Below are positions 5,605 through 12,604 of a DNA stretch of 30,194 bases, piece by piece; position 1 is the stretch's first letter, and each line of letters opens with the position of its first letter. The notes under the pieces are model-generated. The model saw only the letters and a program-made list of their open reading frames with translations. It ran no database searches and was not told the origin of the DNA. Both the position numbers and the translations under genes were made by a program. The stretch is taken from positions 1 to 30,194 of IMG/VR virus record IMGVR_UViG_3300047377_000344, one strand, 5' to 3'. The DNA is from a virus.

Positions 5605-5685
5605 GGGGTAGGTGCAAAACAAAAAACACCCCTTGCACCTACCTCTTTTGGGTAAACCGGCTGTTCCGCGAACCTCGAAACCACT

Positions 5686-5922
5686 TTAACTTTCACTTGT
5701 AAGTTCACTCCTTATGATCTTCTTAGGCGCCCCATGATCTACCCTATGATCTGTGATCAGCAGGGCATCTCGACCACAGTTTCTGCACCCTTTTCTAGGG
5801 TAGTCTACGAGGTAATATTGTGCCCCGCAGACAAGGCATTCGATGTACCATTCATATACCTGCAATACGTTTTCTTGTAATCCGCTTACACTCAATCCGC
5901 TTGTTTCTTTCTCTTTAATCAC
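5686..5922 (-). CDS. small zinc-ribbon protein
   Basis: A 78-residue protein with C29-x2-C32 and C46-x2-C49, a typical zinc ribbon, flanked by aromatic residues (YEWYIECLVCGAQYYLVDY). The start is a GTG at 5922 that overlaps the stop of an upstream open stretch (GTGA); no clear ribosome-binding site is seen, which fits coupling, but the true start could be internal. It lies between the PP-loop protein and the iteron region on the strand of terS. Function unknown; nucleic-acid binding is likely from the fold. Confidence 0.58.
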   Translation of the reverse strand: MIKEKETSGLSVSGLQENVLQVYEWYIECLVCGAQYYLVDYPRKGCRNCGRDALLITDHRVDHGAPKKIIRSELTSES

Positions 5923-6056
5923 GCTATTCGATGCTTTACTTTATCAATTCTCTGCCGTATCTTCCGCCTAACACTATGTCTCCTTAACAAAGTGTTAGCC
6001 CCGCTTGGCGTCTTTATCCTTTTGTTCGTCTTGCGGGGCTTTTTTATGCCTGCTCG
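5919..6056 (-). other. Arg/Lys-rich open stretch without a canonical start
   Basis: Forty-five sense codons run directly from the UGA stop of the PP-loop gene (same frame) to a TGA that overlaps the GTG start of the zinc-ribbon gene. The conceptual product is very basic (ending RRKIRQRIDKVKHRIA) and looks protein-like, but the only standard start in frame is a TTG, without a ribosome-binding site before it. Options are an unusual start (an ATA lies at codon 4), stop-codon readthrough (the context is UGA-C), or no translation. A 20-codon GTG-initiated frame with a GTGA overlap also begins here at 6060. Confidence 0.35.
5997..6046 (+). terminator. + strand hairpin with T6 tail between two - strand genes
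   Basis: AGCCCCGC (5997-6004) pairs with GCGGGGCT (6033-6040) over a 28-base loop, followed by six T residues. A second inverted repeat, CTAACACT/AGTGTTAG (5968-5975, 5991-5998), lies just before it and overlaps it by two bases. The T-run orientation would stop + strand transcripts, although the flanking genes are on the - strand; it may terminate antisense reading from the early + strand operon. Confidence 0.45.
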
Positions 6057-6860
6057 TCACACCCCACACATCCCGTCGCATTCGTCACCAAAGTCCATCA
6101 CAATCTGATCCGCTGCTGGGTCAGCCAAGTCTGCCTCATCAAGCGGCACAAGTGATCGGTGTATGTAGATCTTGCTTGTTGTGCCACGAAAGTCATCGCG
6201 TATGTGTTTGTCCACAGCCACGGCTTGCTCCCATGACTTGGGGTCATTGGCCTTCATCTCACGCCAGGTTGCGTTGTCATGATAGGGGCAGAAGGTACAT
6301 GCGCTTTTGCGCGGCAGTTCGTTGTAGCCGTTGTCACGCATCCAGCGCAGGCAATGCCACCGTGACATGCGGGTTTCGATCAACGGCCAGCGGTTGTTGC
6401 ACCACTTCTCTGGCGCATCTTTCATTCGCTGTATCTCGTCGGTGCTGATGCCTATCCACTGCTCGACTGTGTCTGCCGGGATACGTTGGCGCGGCTTGTA
6501 GCCTGCCAGTTCGCGTAGTTTTCGTTGGATCGGTGTGACCTTGTAGTCGCGGGTACATTGACGCATCAAGATACCCTCGCCCACCCCACTTGGTGATGCG
6601 GTAAAGAACGGCGGTGATGCGCTTCGATCTTCTGGGTTCATGATGTCATCGAGCAGACTGCCTCGTGTGACGCGCAGCACCGGGAACGGCAGCTGGCTTT
6701 CTAGCCAATCAAGCCACTCGTAGATGTGATCAGGTTCCGCCTGTGTGTCTGCAAAGATCGCATAATCAGGCATGGGTGTGATCTCACCCTTCGCTGCCAT
6801 CAACGCCATCACGCTTGACTGTACACCTGCGCCCAGGCTGATAACCGTGAGTTTACTCAT
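6057..6860 (-). CDS. PP-loop / PAPS-reductase-like ATP pyrophosphatase family protein
   Basis: A 267-residue member of the adenine-nucleotide alpha-hydrolase-like superfamily, usually annotated in phages as PAPS reductase-like. The N-terminal strand and loop VISLGAGVQSS (residues 6-16) is a variant PP-loop; ADTQAEPDHIYEWL (37-50) follows as in PAPS/ATP sulfurylase folds. Cysteines at 102, 154, 170, 188, 191 (CTFC), 261 and 265 could hold an Fe-S or zinc cluster. Family members do sulfur transfer, adenylation chemistry or base/tRNA modification; the phage substrate is unknown and sulfate reduction is not implied. The ATG is one base after the stop of the primase gene (TGATATG), so the two are coupled. 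Confidence 0.82.
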   Translation of the reverse strand: MSKLTVISLGAGVQSSVMALMAAKGEITPMPDYAIFADTQAEPDHIYEWLDWLESQLPFPVLRVTRGSLLDDIMNPEDRSASPPFFTASPSGVGEGILMRQCTRDYKVTPIQRKLRELAGYKPRQRIPADTVEQWIGISTDEIQRMKDAPEKWCNNRWPLIETRMSRWHCLRWMRDNGYNELPRKSACTFCPYHDNATWREMKANDPKSWEQAVAVDKHIRDDFRGTTSKIYIHRSLVPLDEADLADPAADQIVMDFGDECDGMCGV

Positions 6861-6861
6861 A

Positions 6862-8898
6862 TCATTCCCAAGGCTTTGTCATTTCATTCGATTCCAAATA
6901 GTGCCACACAGCCATGCCTGGCTTGGCATACGTTTTGACCACTGCGCCTTTGTACTTCTGCACATACGACACCGCTCTCATCGCTGCTCTTTCACCACTG
7001 TTCATGCCAGCTTCACTGAGGGCTTCTCTTGCTAACACCTCAAGCTCTTTGCGCATGTAAAACTTTGTGCTGCTCATGGCATTGACGATCACACTGGCTA
7101 TCTTGACCTCATCCTCCTCACTGAGTTGAGGCTTGACGTTGCGCGGTGTGAAGTCGTTGACTTTCCACAGGCCATCATTGAAGTCGAAACTGGCCAGATG
7201 TTCTTTGGGTTCCATGGCGTTGCGCGCTTCGTAGAAGACAGACACATCAGGTTTTTCGCCACTGAGTTTCACGCCGCTATCGAACCAACCGGCGAATACA
7301 CTGCCGCCTCGTGCAGACATGAATGACTTATCATCTGCACGTTCTTTTCCTGTATGGTGAGCGATGATCACGCTGATACCGTGCATCTCAATGAGCATAT
7401 CGACACGATCAAGGAGTTTGCGTATCTCTGTGTTGGAGTTCTCCTCGCCATCAAAGAAGTTGATGATAGGGTCTATCAGCACGATGTCGGGCTTGTGAAA
7501 CGCTATCTCATCCGAGAACGCCTGTATGTCTTGGTCTTTCATCAGGTTCTTGCGTAGCCTGCCGCTGATGATCAGGTTGTTGTGCCCCATCGATATCAGA
7601 TCTTGGTCAAACTCAAAGCGCCTGAAGTAAGTGTCGATCCTGCGCTTCAAGAACTCTGCGATGATCTCTGCTTGGAACCACATCACCTTCAATGGTTTGC
7701 TGAATTCTTCGCCCATGAAGTCTGTGCCAGTGGTCGCCCCTGCTGCGAAGGCGCCAAGCCAGTTTGACTTACCTATCTTTGGTTTGCCGAGGAGCAGCAC
7801 TCGGCTCTTCTGGAAGATGAATGCATCGCCCCAGAACTGTTCGATGCCATCGTCGGTCATGTCAGACCATGTGTCTGCACTGAACGGCTGCAGTCCTAGC
7901 GGCCCTGACTGTGCCTCTTCATCCCCATCGCGCTTGAGTTCATCAAGCGGGTCTTCTTGTGACTGTATCTCTTTGAGATCTTCGTTGATCTCTGTCTGCC
8001 ACTTCGATGTCTGCCATGCCATGATGCCTGCATCGACATCATCGGGGTGCCGTTTGATGTGCCCGTTGACGATGCTGATGGTGGTACGAGTGACCTCGAT
8101 CAAGTCCATGGGTGGCACACAGGATTGATTCCAGTCTTGTGCCTTGATCAGCACCTCGCGCATACCCCAGCCTTCCTTGACCCACTTGCCGACTAGACGT
8201 GCTAGTGTGTCGTTGCGACTGCCTTGTTCTTTGGGTTCCTCTGTCAGCTTCTCGCGTATGTTTTCGACTTTGCTGCCGGTGTTGAACACATGTACTTGTT
8301 GTATGTCGGCTTCGCCTAGCAGTGGCAGGTCATCCAGACCAGACACGCCGTATGACTGGTCGCACTTCATGTGGTATCCCACGCTGGGTGACACCATGAT
8401 GTATCCGCCATCGCCACGGACATCCAGTTTGTTCTGGCCTACGCTGTTGCGGATCAGCGGGTTGGCACCACCGATAGAATAGAAGTAGTGCTTCCCGCCT
8501 TTGGGCGAAGTTTGTGTTAGTGGTGTTCGCGTGATGCCGCCTGCATCGATCCAGTTCACGGCATCGTCTGAGTCTGCATCGACCACAGCGAAGGATATGC
8601 CTGTGATTGCTGCCCAGTTAGCGGTGGGGTACTGAGCATGCCACTGGGTGATCTCATCTTGTGACGGCTGAATTTTTTGGTAGTGCTGCCATTTGACTCG
8701 TGGCGTCTTGGCCCACTTGGCCTTGAGATCTTCCTCGGTATCAAACGGATGACGTTGTCTGAAGTATTGTGGCACCACCTCGCTGGGTGAACCGCATGGG
8801 ATGATGTGCATCCCGTGTTCCCACATGGTGTGCAGGAGTTCTTCTTTTGCTTCGGGTGACATGGGCCCGTCTGAATCGGAAGATAAGAACGGCATCAT
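6862..8898 (-). CDS. bifunctional prim-pol primase and RepA-like helicase
   Basis: A 678-residue replication protein. Residues about 25-195 form an archaeo-eukaryotic prim-pol domain with the catalytic DAD (107-109), a GGKHYFY histidine motif (134-140) and DVRGDGGYIMVSPS (159-172). A short PriCT-like helical segment follows (GSRNDTLARLVGKWVKEG region). The C-terminal half is a RecA-fold hexameric helicase: Walker A GKPKIGKS (371-378), Walker B DIVLIDP (471-477) and a sensor-like IIAHHTGK (511-518). It would prime and unwind at the phage fork. I chose ATG 8898, which overlaps the upstream stop as TGATG; a TTG seven codons earlier is less likely. No DNA polymerase gene is nearby. Confidence 0.88.
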   Translation of the reverse strand: MMPFLSSDSDGPMSPEAKEELLHTMWEHGMHIIPCGSPSEVVPQYFRQRHPFDTEEDLKAKWAKTPRVKWQHYQKIQPSQDEITQWHAQYPTANWAAITGISFAVVDADSDDAVNWIDAGGITRTPLTQTSPKGGKHYFYSIGGANPLIRNSVGQNKLDVRGDGGYIMVSPSVGYHMKCDQSYGVSGLDDLPLLGEADIQQVHVFNTGSKVENIREKLTEEPKEQGSRNDTLARLVGKWVKEGWGMREVLIKAQDWNQSCVPPMDLIEVTRTTISIVNGHIKRHPDDVDAGIMAWQTSKWQTEINEDLKEIQSQEDPLDELKRDGDEEAQSGPLGLQPFSADTWSDMTDDGIEQFWGDAFIFQKSRVLLLGKPKIGKSNWLGAFAAGATTGTDFMGEEFSKPLKVMWFQAEIIAEFLKRRIDTYFRRFEFDQDLISMGHNNLIISGRLRKNLMKDQDIQAFSDEIAFHKPDIVLIDPIINFFDGEENSNTEIRKLLDRVDMLIEMHGISVIIAHHTGKERADDKSFMSARGGSVFAGWFDSGVKLSGEKPDVSVFYEARNAMEPKEHLASFDFNDGLWKVNDFTPRNVKPQLSEEDEVKIASVIVNAMSSTKFYMRKELEVLAREALSEAGMNSGERAAMRAVSYVQKYKGAVVKTYAKPGMAVWHYLESNEMTKPWE

Positions 8899-9119
8899 CA
8901 CTGTACCCTTTTCACCCAATACACACCGTCATCGATGCGCCTTGACTTGATCTTCATACCCAGGCCGTAACCCGCAGTTCTGATCCCCCTAACTTCTTCT
9001 TCGGTTTTCACCGTTACTGCATCACCTACAGACATTTCGCTCAAAAGCTTTTGCCATTTGCCTGACCCTTTTGTAGGGTGTGGCGGCAAGGGTGAGTTCT
9101 TCTCGATCACATATTCCAT
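8898..9119 (-). CDS. small conserved phage protein (EKNSPLPP...VGDAVTV)
   Basis: A 73-residue basic protein with the order IEKNxPLPP, a short helix (WQKLLSEM), SVGDAVTV, then a helix and KIKSRRIDDGVYWVKRV. This small domain is found widely beside phage replication genes and its pattern suggests DNA binding; the function is not established to my knowledge. ATG 9119 has AAAGGAG about 7 bases upstream. It is the first gene of the leftward replication operon and its stop overlaps the primase ATG. Confidence 0.78.
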   Translation of the reverse strand: MEYVIEKNSPLPPHPTKGSGKWQKLLSEMSVGDAVTVKTEEEVRGIRTAGYGLGMKIKSRRIDDGVYWVKRVQ

Positions 9120-9262
9120 GTCTGGCTCCTTTACCAGTTGCCGATACTATCCTGCCAAATAAATTAATACAATTTTTTTTCAAAAAGGTATTGCACTTTT
9201 CTTTTGCCTGAGTCATTCTCCGTTTCGTAGAGAGATGAGTTGAGTTAGAAAAGGAAAAGGAT
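9120..9262. promoter_or_regulatory. divergent promoter region
   Basis: The 143-bp A/T-rich gap separates the leftward operon (start 9119) from the rightward one (start 9263), so both promoters should lie here. TTGAAA on the - strand (9178-9183) is a good -35 match but its -10 is unclear; on the + strand TTGCAC (9191-9196) precedes CATTCT by 17 bases, a weak pair. An A/T homopolymer tract (9171-9180) lies in the centre. Confidence 0.5.
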
Positions 9263-9682
9263 ATGCAAGACGCTAAGTGTTTGGCGCACCAGATTGTCGG
9301 CGCAAAAAACAAAAAGGCAGAGCTTGATAAGCTGATCAAAAAGCTAGAACGCGACCTGCTCGATACCAAGTTAGTCAGTGCTCTATTGACTACAATCCAT
9401 AACGAAGGCGGCGAAACCACAGACGGCCCTTATACCGTCGAGATTCCAAAGACTCACATTTGGGATCAGTCCATGGTCGATGAAATCCTTGAGGCTATGC
9501 CCCCAAGCGATTGGCCCTCCTTTGTTACCCAGCAGACCACCTACAAGATCGATATGCGTAAGTTCAAGGACTATGCGGTCAACCATCCTAGTGAGGCTGG
9601 CCCATGGCACGCTGCGCATTCGATCAAGCTAGGTGATTCTAAAATCAAAAAAATCAACGCTGATAAACTAGAGGAGGACTAA
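9263..9682 (+). CDS. unknown protein heading the recombination operon
   Basis: A 139-residue protein whose first 40 residues form a charged coiled coil (AKNKKAELDKLIKKLERDLLDTK); the remainder is mixed alpha/beta with WDQSMVDEIL and a basic tail (DSKIKKINADKLEED). GGAAAAGGAT lies just before ATG 9263. The stop overlaps the start of the Sak4-like gene (TAATG), so it is translationally coupled to a recombination ATPase. The coiled coil plus context recalls small nuclease-inhibitor or recombination-mediator proteins, but I cannot assign it to one. Confidence 0.72.
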   Translation: MQDAKCLAHQIVGAKNKKAELDKLIKKLERDLLDTKLVSALLTTIHNEGGETTDGPYTVEIPKTHIWDQSMVDEILEAMPPSDWPSFVTQQTTYKIDMRKFKDYAVNHPSEAGPWHAAHSIKLGDSKIKKINADKLEED

Positions 9683-10455
9683 TGTCTTTACTTCAGCAAA
9701 TCACGAGCACCCGGCCTTCGGGTGGTTTGATACCTCCAGTGCGGATGAACATCCAAGGCACAGACGGTATCGGCAAAAGCACCTTTGGTGCAGGGGCTGA
9801 CACCCCTATCTTCATACAGGCGGAAGACGGATTGTCTTTCATCAACGCACCACGTTTTCCACAAGCGGATACTTGGGCTGAGATGTTGGAGCAAGTCAAA
9901 AGCTTGGTGACTGAAGAGCACCAGTACAAGACAGTTGTGCTGGATACCACAGACGCTGCAGCCAAGCTTGGCGAGGCATATGTCTGTGAGAAGAACGGCT
10001 GGTCATCAGCAGCTGATCCCAAGGCAGGCTACGGCGCGTTTTACGTTGCCGAAGAGAATGCATGGGGCCATCTGTTGTCTGGGCTCAATGTTCTGCACAC
10101 ACAGAAGGGCATGAACGTCATTCTGCTCAGCCACGTTGCTTCCAAGGCATACAAAGATCCTGAACTGGAGCCGTATGACCGCTGGGAGATGCGCTGCAAC
10201 AAGAAGGTCAACTCACTCATCAAGGACTGGGTGGACTTTAACTTGTTTGCGAACTACGAAACGCAGTTGATCAAGGATGGCCAGAAGGCCAGAGGTGTCA
10301 GCTACGGCAACCGTGGTTTGTACACTCGGTTCGCGGCGGCATATGACGCTAAGTCTCGTTTGGAACTACCAAACAAGCTTGAGTTTTCATGGAACCATTT
10401 CATGGAAGCCTACACCGCAGCACTGTCTGCAACCACTAACACTGAAGCAGCTTGA
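9682..10455 (+). CDS. Sak4-like RecA-fold ATPase (AAA_24 family)
   Basis: A 257-residue RecA-core nucleotide-binding protein of the type annotated as Sak4 or phage nucleotide-binding protein. Walker A is GTDGIGKST (residues 26-34); the Walker B strand is YKTVVLDT (82-89, D88); a further strand NVILLSH (145-151 region) is typical. Sak4 proteins promote single-strand annealing together with a phage ssDNA-binding protein, and the next gene here is exactly that partner type. Start ATG 9682 overlaps the upstream stop. Confidence 0.86.
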   Translation: MSLLQQITSTRPSGGLIPPVRMNIQGTDGIGKSTFGAGADTPIFIQAEDGLSFINAPRFPQADTWAEMLEQVKSLVTEEHQYKTVVLDTTDAAAKLGEAYVCEKNGWSSAADPKAGYGAFYVAEENAWGHLLSGLNVLHTQKGMNVILLSHVASKAYKDPELEPYDRWEMRCNKKVNSLIKDWVDFNLFANYETQLIKDGQKARGVSYGNRGLYTRFAAAYDAKSRLELPNKLEFSWNHFMEAYTAALSATTNTEAA

Positions 10456-10468
10456 GGAGTAATCAGCT

Positions 10469-10969
10469 ATGTCTTTAGACAGTCTTAACATCAATCTTGA
10501 CGATGTACAGGAAACTTCGGGGGGTTCTACACCGTTCCCTGCAGGTGAGTACACGCTCTCCGCAGCGTTGTACGAGCACAAGGTATCGGCGGCAGGTAAC
10601 AACATGTTGGAGTTTGAATTCAACGTGGTAGGCCCAACTCACGCAGGCCGTAAGGTCTGGGATCGGTTTGTACTCAACAACCAAGTGGCGATGGGGCGCC
10701 TGAAGTCTTGGATGAGTGCAACAGGTGGTGACCCATCTGGAAACCTCAGTGATGACATGGTGCGTAGCTGCATGGGCAAGCCCTTCTTAGCGAACATCGT
10801 GATCGAAGAAGGTGACGCTAGACCCGGCGGTGGGAAGTATGCAGACAAGAACAAGATCTCTTCGTTCAAGTCTGGTGCTGGCCCAGCACAACCACACGCT
10901 CAGACTGAGCAGCCACAACAGGCACCGGCACAACCTGCCGCTGGCCTGAATACGGCAAGCTGGTCGTAG
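10469..10969 (+). CDS. DUF669-type ssDNA-binding protein
   Basis: A 166-residue protein with an N-terminal TPFPAGEYTL segment, a beta-rich core NMLEFEFNVV...GRKVWDRFVL, a WMSATGG helix-loop and a Pro/Gln/Ala-rich flexible tail (about residues 137-158), ending NTASWS. This is the DUF669 pattern, which accompanies Sak4-type ATPases and acts as a phage SSB-like protein. The flexible tail resembles the protein-recruiting tail of SSBs. A 13-base gap separates it from the Sak4-like gene; GAGGAG lies in that gap. Confidence 0.82.
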   Translation: MSLDSLNINLDDVQETSGGSTPFPAGEYTLSAALYEHKVSAAGNNMLEFEFNVVGPTHAGRKVWDRFVLNNQVAMGRLKSWMSATGGDPSGNLSDDMVRSCMGKPFLANIVIEEGDARPGGGKYADKNKISSFKSGAGPAQPHAQTEQPQQAPAQPAAGLNTASWS

Positions 10970-10978
10970 CGGCGCTAG

Positions 10979-11068
10979 ATGGATGACGATACGAAGACGG
11001 GCATCATCATGGGTGTGTGCATCGCTGCATCGATCTACGGTGCTGCCTATCTTCTATCGTTACTTTGA
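10979..11068 (+). CDS. 29-residue single-TM peptide (putative)
   Basis: ATG 10979 to TGA 11066-11068 encodes MDDDTKTGIIMGVCIAASIY and nine further residues: a short acidic N-terminus, then one continuous hydrophobic stretch, as in many small phage membrane peptides. The evidence against is the lack of a ribosome-binding site upstream. It exactly fills the otherwise empty gap between the DUF669 gene and the HTH gene. Role unknown. Confidence 0.4.
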   Translation: MDDDTKTGIIMGVCIAASIYGAAYLLSLL

Positions 11069-11094
11069 TAGTCAAAAACACAAAAGGAATTGAT

Positions 11095-11820
11095 ATGAAT
11101 TTACAGACAGAAAAAACGTTACGGTTTGCAAAGAAAGCACTGGAGTCACACCTAGTAGCCATGGCTGCTGACAAAGGCATCAAGATATCTGCGGCCCGTG
11201 CGCAGATTGCTGCTGACATTGGCGTTGATCCCAGTTCAATCAGACAGTTTCTCAATGGTGAGATTGTCAAGCCTGCACCAAAGACCATGCAGAAGTATGT
11301 CGATTGGCTTGGAGTTAACCCTGAAAAGGGTGAAAAGTCAGAGTCTAAGCCTGAAGAAGACCGGCGAGACAAAGAGATCGCTGAGTTGAAGAACATAATC
11401 AGGATCGTAGAAGAAGATCGTGAGAATTTAAGGCTGAAGTATGTTGAAGCCAAGAGACAGCTTGAGGCCATCGAGAGTGTAGACCCCGCTCACGCTGAGA
11501 GGTATCAAGCGGTTCATCCTGAAAACTCGTACTGGATGCAGAACTCTGAAGCCTACATCAAGGTCTACACACACGACGATCTCAACGAAGAGAACAAGCG
11601 GCTGTTCACGATGCCCATACCAGACCTCTTAGAATTTATTCCGCGCGTTGAGAGTGAGTCGCACGAGGAATGGAAACTGCGTACAAAAAAGCTCACCGAA
11701 GAGCGTAAGCAATTGGTGATGAAGTTGTCAGAGCAGATCGCAAATGTGTATCTGAATTGCGGATTCCCAGAGCAATACGTTGGTGTGGATCTTGTTACAT
11801 CTCGACGCCACATAGGTTGA
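11095..11820 (+). CDS. HTH protein with coiled coil, probable regulator
   Basis: A 241-residue protein. Residues about 33-60 (SAARAQIAADIGVDPSSIRQFLNGEI) read as an XRE-like helix-turn-helix; residues 86-128 are a highly charged coiled coil (dimerisation); the C-terminal half is a helical domain of unknown type. It is probably a DNA-binding regulator or replication accessory factor. ATG 11095 was chosen because AAAAGGA lies 7-8 bases upstream; an in-frame ATG at 11017 falls inside the small membrane peptide frame and would add an unlikely Cys-rich leader. Confidence 0.74.
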   Translation: MNLQTEKTLRFAKKALESHLVAMAADKGIKISAARAQIAADIGVDPSSIRQFLNGEIVKPAPKTMQKYVDWLGVNPEKGEKSESKPEEDRRDKEIAELKNIIRIVEEDRENLRLKYVEAKRQLEAIESVDPAHAERYQAVHPENSYWMQNSEAYIKVYTHDDLNEENKRLFTMPIPDLLEFIPRVESESHEEWKLRTKKLTEERKQLVMKLSEQIANVYLNCGFPEQYVGVDLVTSRRHIG

Positions 11821-11852
11821 TGTCAAGACTAACAACATAGAGAACATTTGAG

Positions 11853-12332
11853 ATGACAGATTCAAAGGCCGACTTACTCAAGCGCATTGAAGTGCTTGAG
11901 AAGGAGAACAATGAACTTGCAAACGCTAACTCGCGTTACAAAACAGATAACCACAATCTTCGAGACTTCAACAAAGAAGAAAGGCTTCGATTGGATCGTG
12001 ATTATCTTGGGCCTAGCGCGGACAATTTTTTCTTCATAGAAAATATGGGAGCAGGCATTCATGGGTTCACGCATAACGAGGATGGTGAGGAGCGAAAGAA
12101 TCTATTCATCATACCTTTTGTAGGTTTTTCCGAGGATGACCGTCATTTGTTGTTTGAACTGATGGATGCCCTTGCAAAATGTTATGAATCTATGCCTTGG
12201 TGGGAAGATGGCGAAGGAAGATCTTTAGGCTTGAAAGCTGTATTCACAGACACCCACTTGGGCGAGTGGCATCCCACTAAATCTCTTCCTAAACCAGCAC
12301 CAGAACCAGCGCCAAAGGATAAAGATCAATGA
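11853..12332 (+). CDS. coiled-coil protein of unknown function
   Basis: A 159-residue acidic protein. The first 50 residues are a coiled coil (LLKRIEVLEKENNELANANSR); residues 58-105 form a compact segment with FFFIENMGAGIHGF and NLFIIPFVGF; the end is a Pro/Lys tail (KPAPEPAPKDKD). No catalytic motif recognised. The stop overlaps the start of the next gene (ATGA). The ribosome-binding region upstream of 11853 is weak. Confidence 0.68.
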   Translation: MTDSKADLLKRIEVLEKENNELANANSRYKTDNHNLRDFNKEERLRLDRDYLGPSADNFFFIENMGAGIHGFTHNEDGEERKNLFIIPFVGFSEDDRHLLFELMDALAKCYESMPWWEDGEGRSLGLKAVFTDTHLGEWHPTKSLPKPAPEPAPKDKDQ

Positions 12333-12604
12333 AAGAAGATGACTTTGAAATGGAAATGGAAGGCGGCAGTGAGGATCACGAATACGCCATGGACTTGATC
12401 AGAAACTTGGTGAAGGTCAGCAAAGAAGAGCTAGAGCCACGCATCCTGTTTGAGGTGATGATGGTCTATTCACTTGGCTGGAACCTAGCTCATGGTGATC
12501 ATGAGCTCATGACTCAGTTGTTGCCACAAGTTGTTGAAAGCATTGAAGATGGTTCTTACGCGAATGTGGCAGAAATCATGGAGGATGAAAGGATATGTCA
12601 TTAG
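12329..12604 (+). CDS. small acidic helical protein, unknown
   Basis: A 91-residue, strongly acidic (DDFEMEMEGGSEDHE), all-helical protein, coupled by ATGA to the preceding gene. Its end overlaps by 10 bases the start of the 58-residue gene at 12595. Acidic mini-proteins next to helicases are often DNA mimics or adaptor proteins, but nothing here specifically identifies one. Confidence 0.65.
   Translation: MKEDDFEMEMEGGSEDHEYAMDLIRNLVKVSKEELEPRILFEVMMVYSLGWNLAHGDHELMTQLLPQVVESIEDGSYANVAEIMEDERICH

Larger units (their letters stand above)
5302..5685. other. iteron-rich noncoding region; candidate origin or packaging site
   Basis: This 384-bp gap upstream of terS contains the terS leader repeat, an A8T6-type homopolymer and pyrimidine tract (about 5361-5398), a hairpin (5427-5452), eight AGGTGCA/TGCACCT heptamers (starting 5464, 5473, 5517, 5524, 5544, 5553, 5610, 5634), a duplicated ATCAATGACTTAG (5496-5508, 5578-5590), and a DnaA box. 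Two large dyads are formed: 5514-5562 and 5607-5643. No coding frame of phage character is visible. Iterons, an A/T tract and a DnaA box together suggest a replication origin; proximity to terS makes a packaging site the main alternative. Confidence 0.65.

Noticed and set aside
6005-6448. Long open frame (147 codons) on the + strand opposite the PP-loop gene
   Set aside because: It is antisense to a well-supported gene, Cys/Ser/His-rich with no motif or ribosome-binding site, and mirrors the third-codon bias of the real gene.
6057-6860. Assimilatory PAPS reductase as an auxiliary metabolic gene
   Set aside because: The PP-loop and Cys pattern differ from classic CysH, no other sulfur gene is nearby, and the operon is a replication operon; a nucleic-acid role is more likely.
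7631-8128. Open frame of 165 codons on the + strand inside the prim-pol/helicase gene
   Set aside because: Low-complexity Ser/Pro composition and complete overlap with the Walker A and prim-pol coding region mark it as a shadow.
11007-11471. Open frame of 154 codons on the - strand across the HTH gene
   Set aside because: Ser/Phe-rich translation typical of antisense of a Lys/Glu-rich gene; no ribosome-binding site and no partner.
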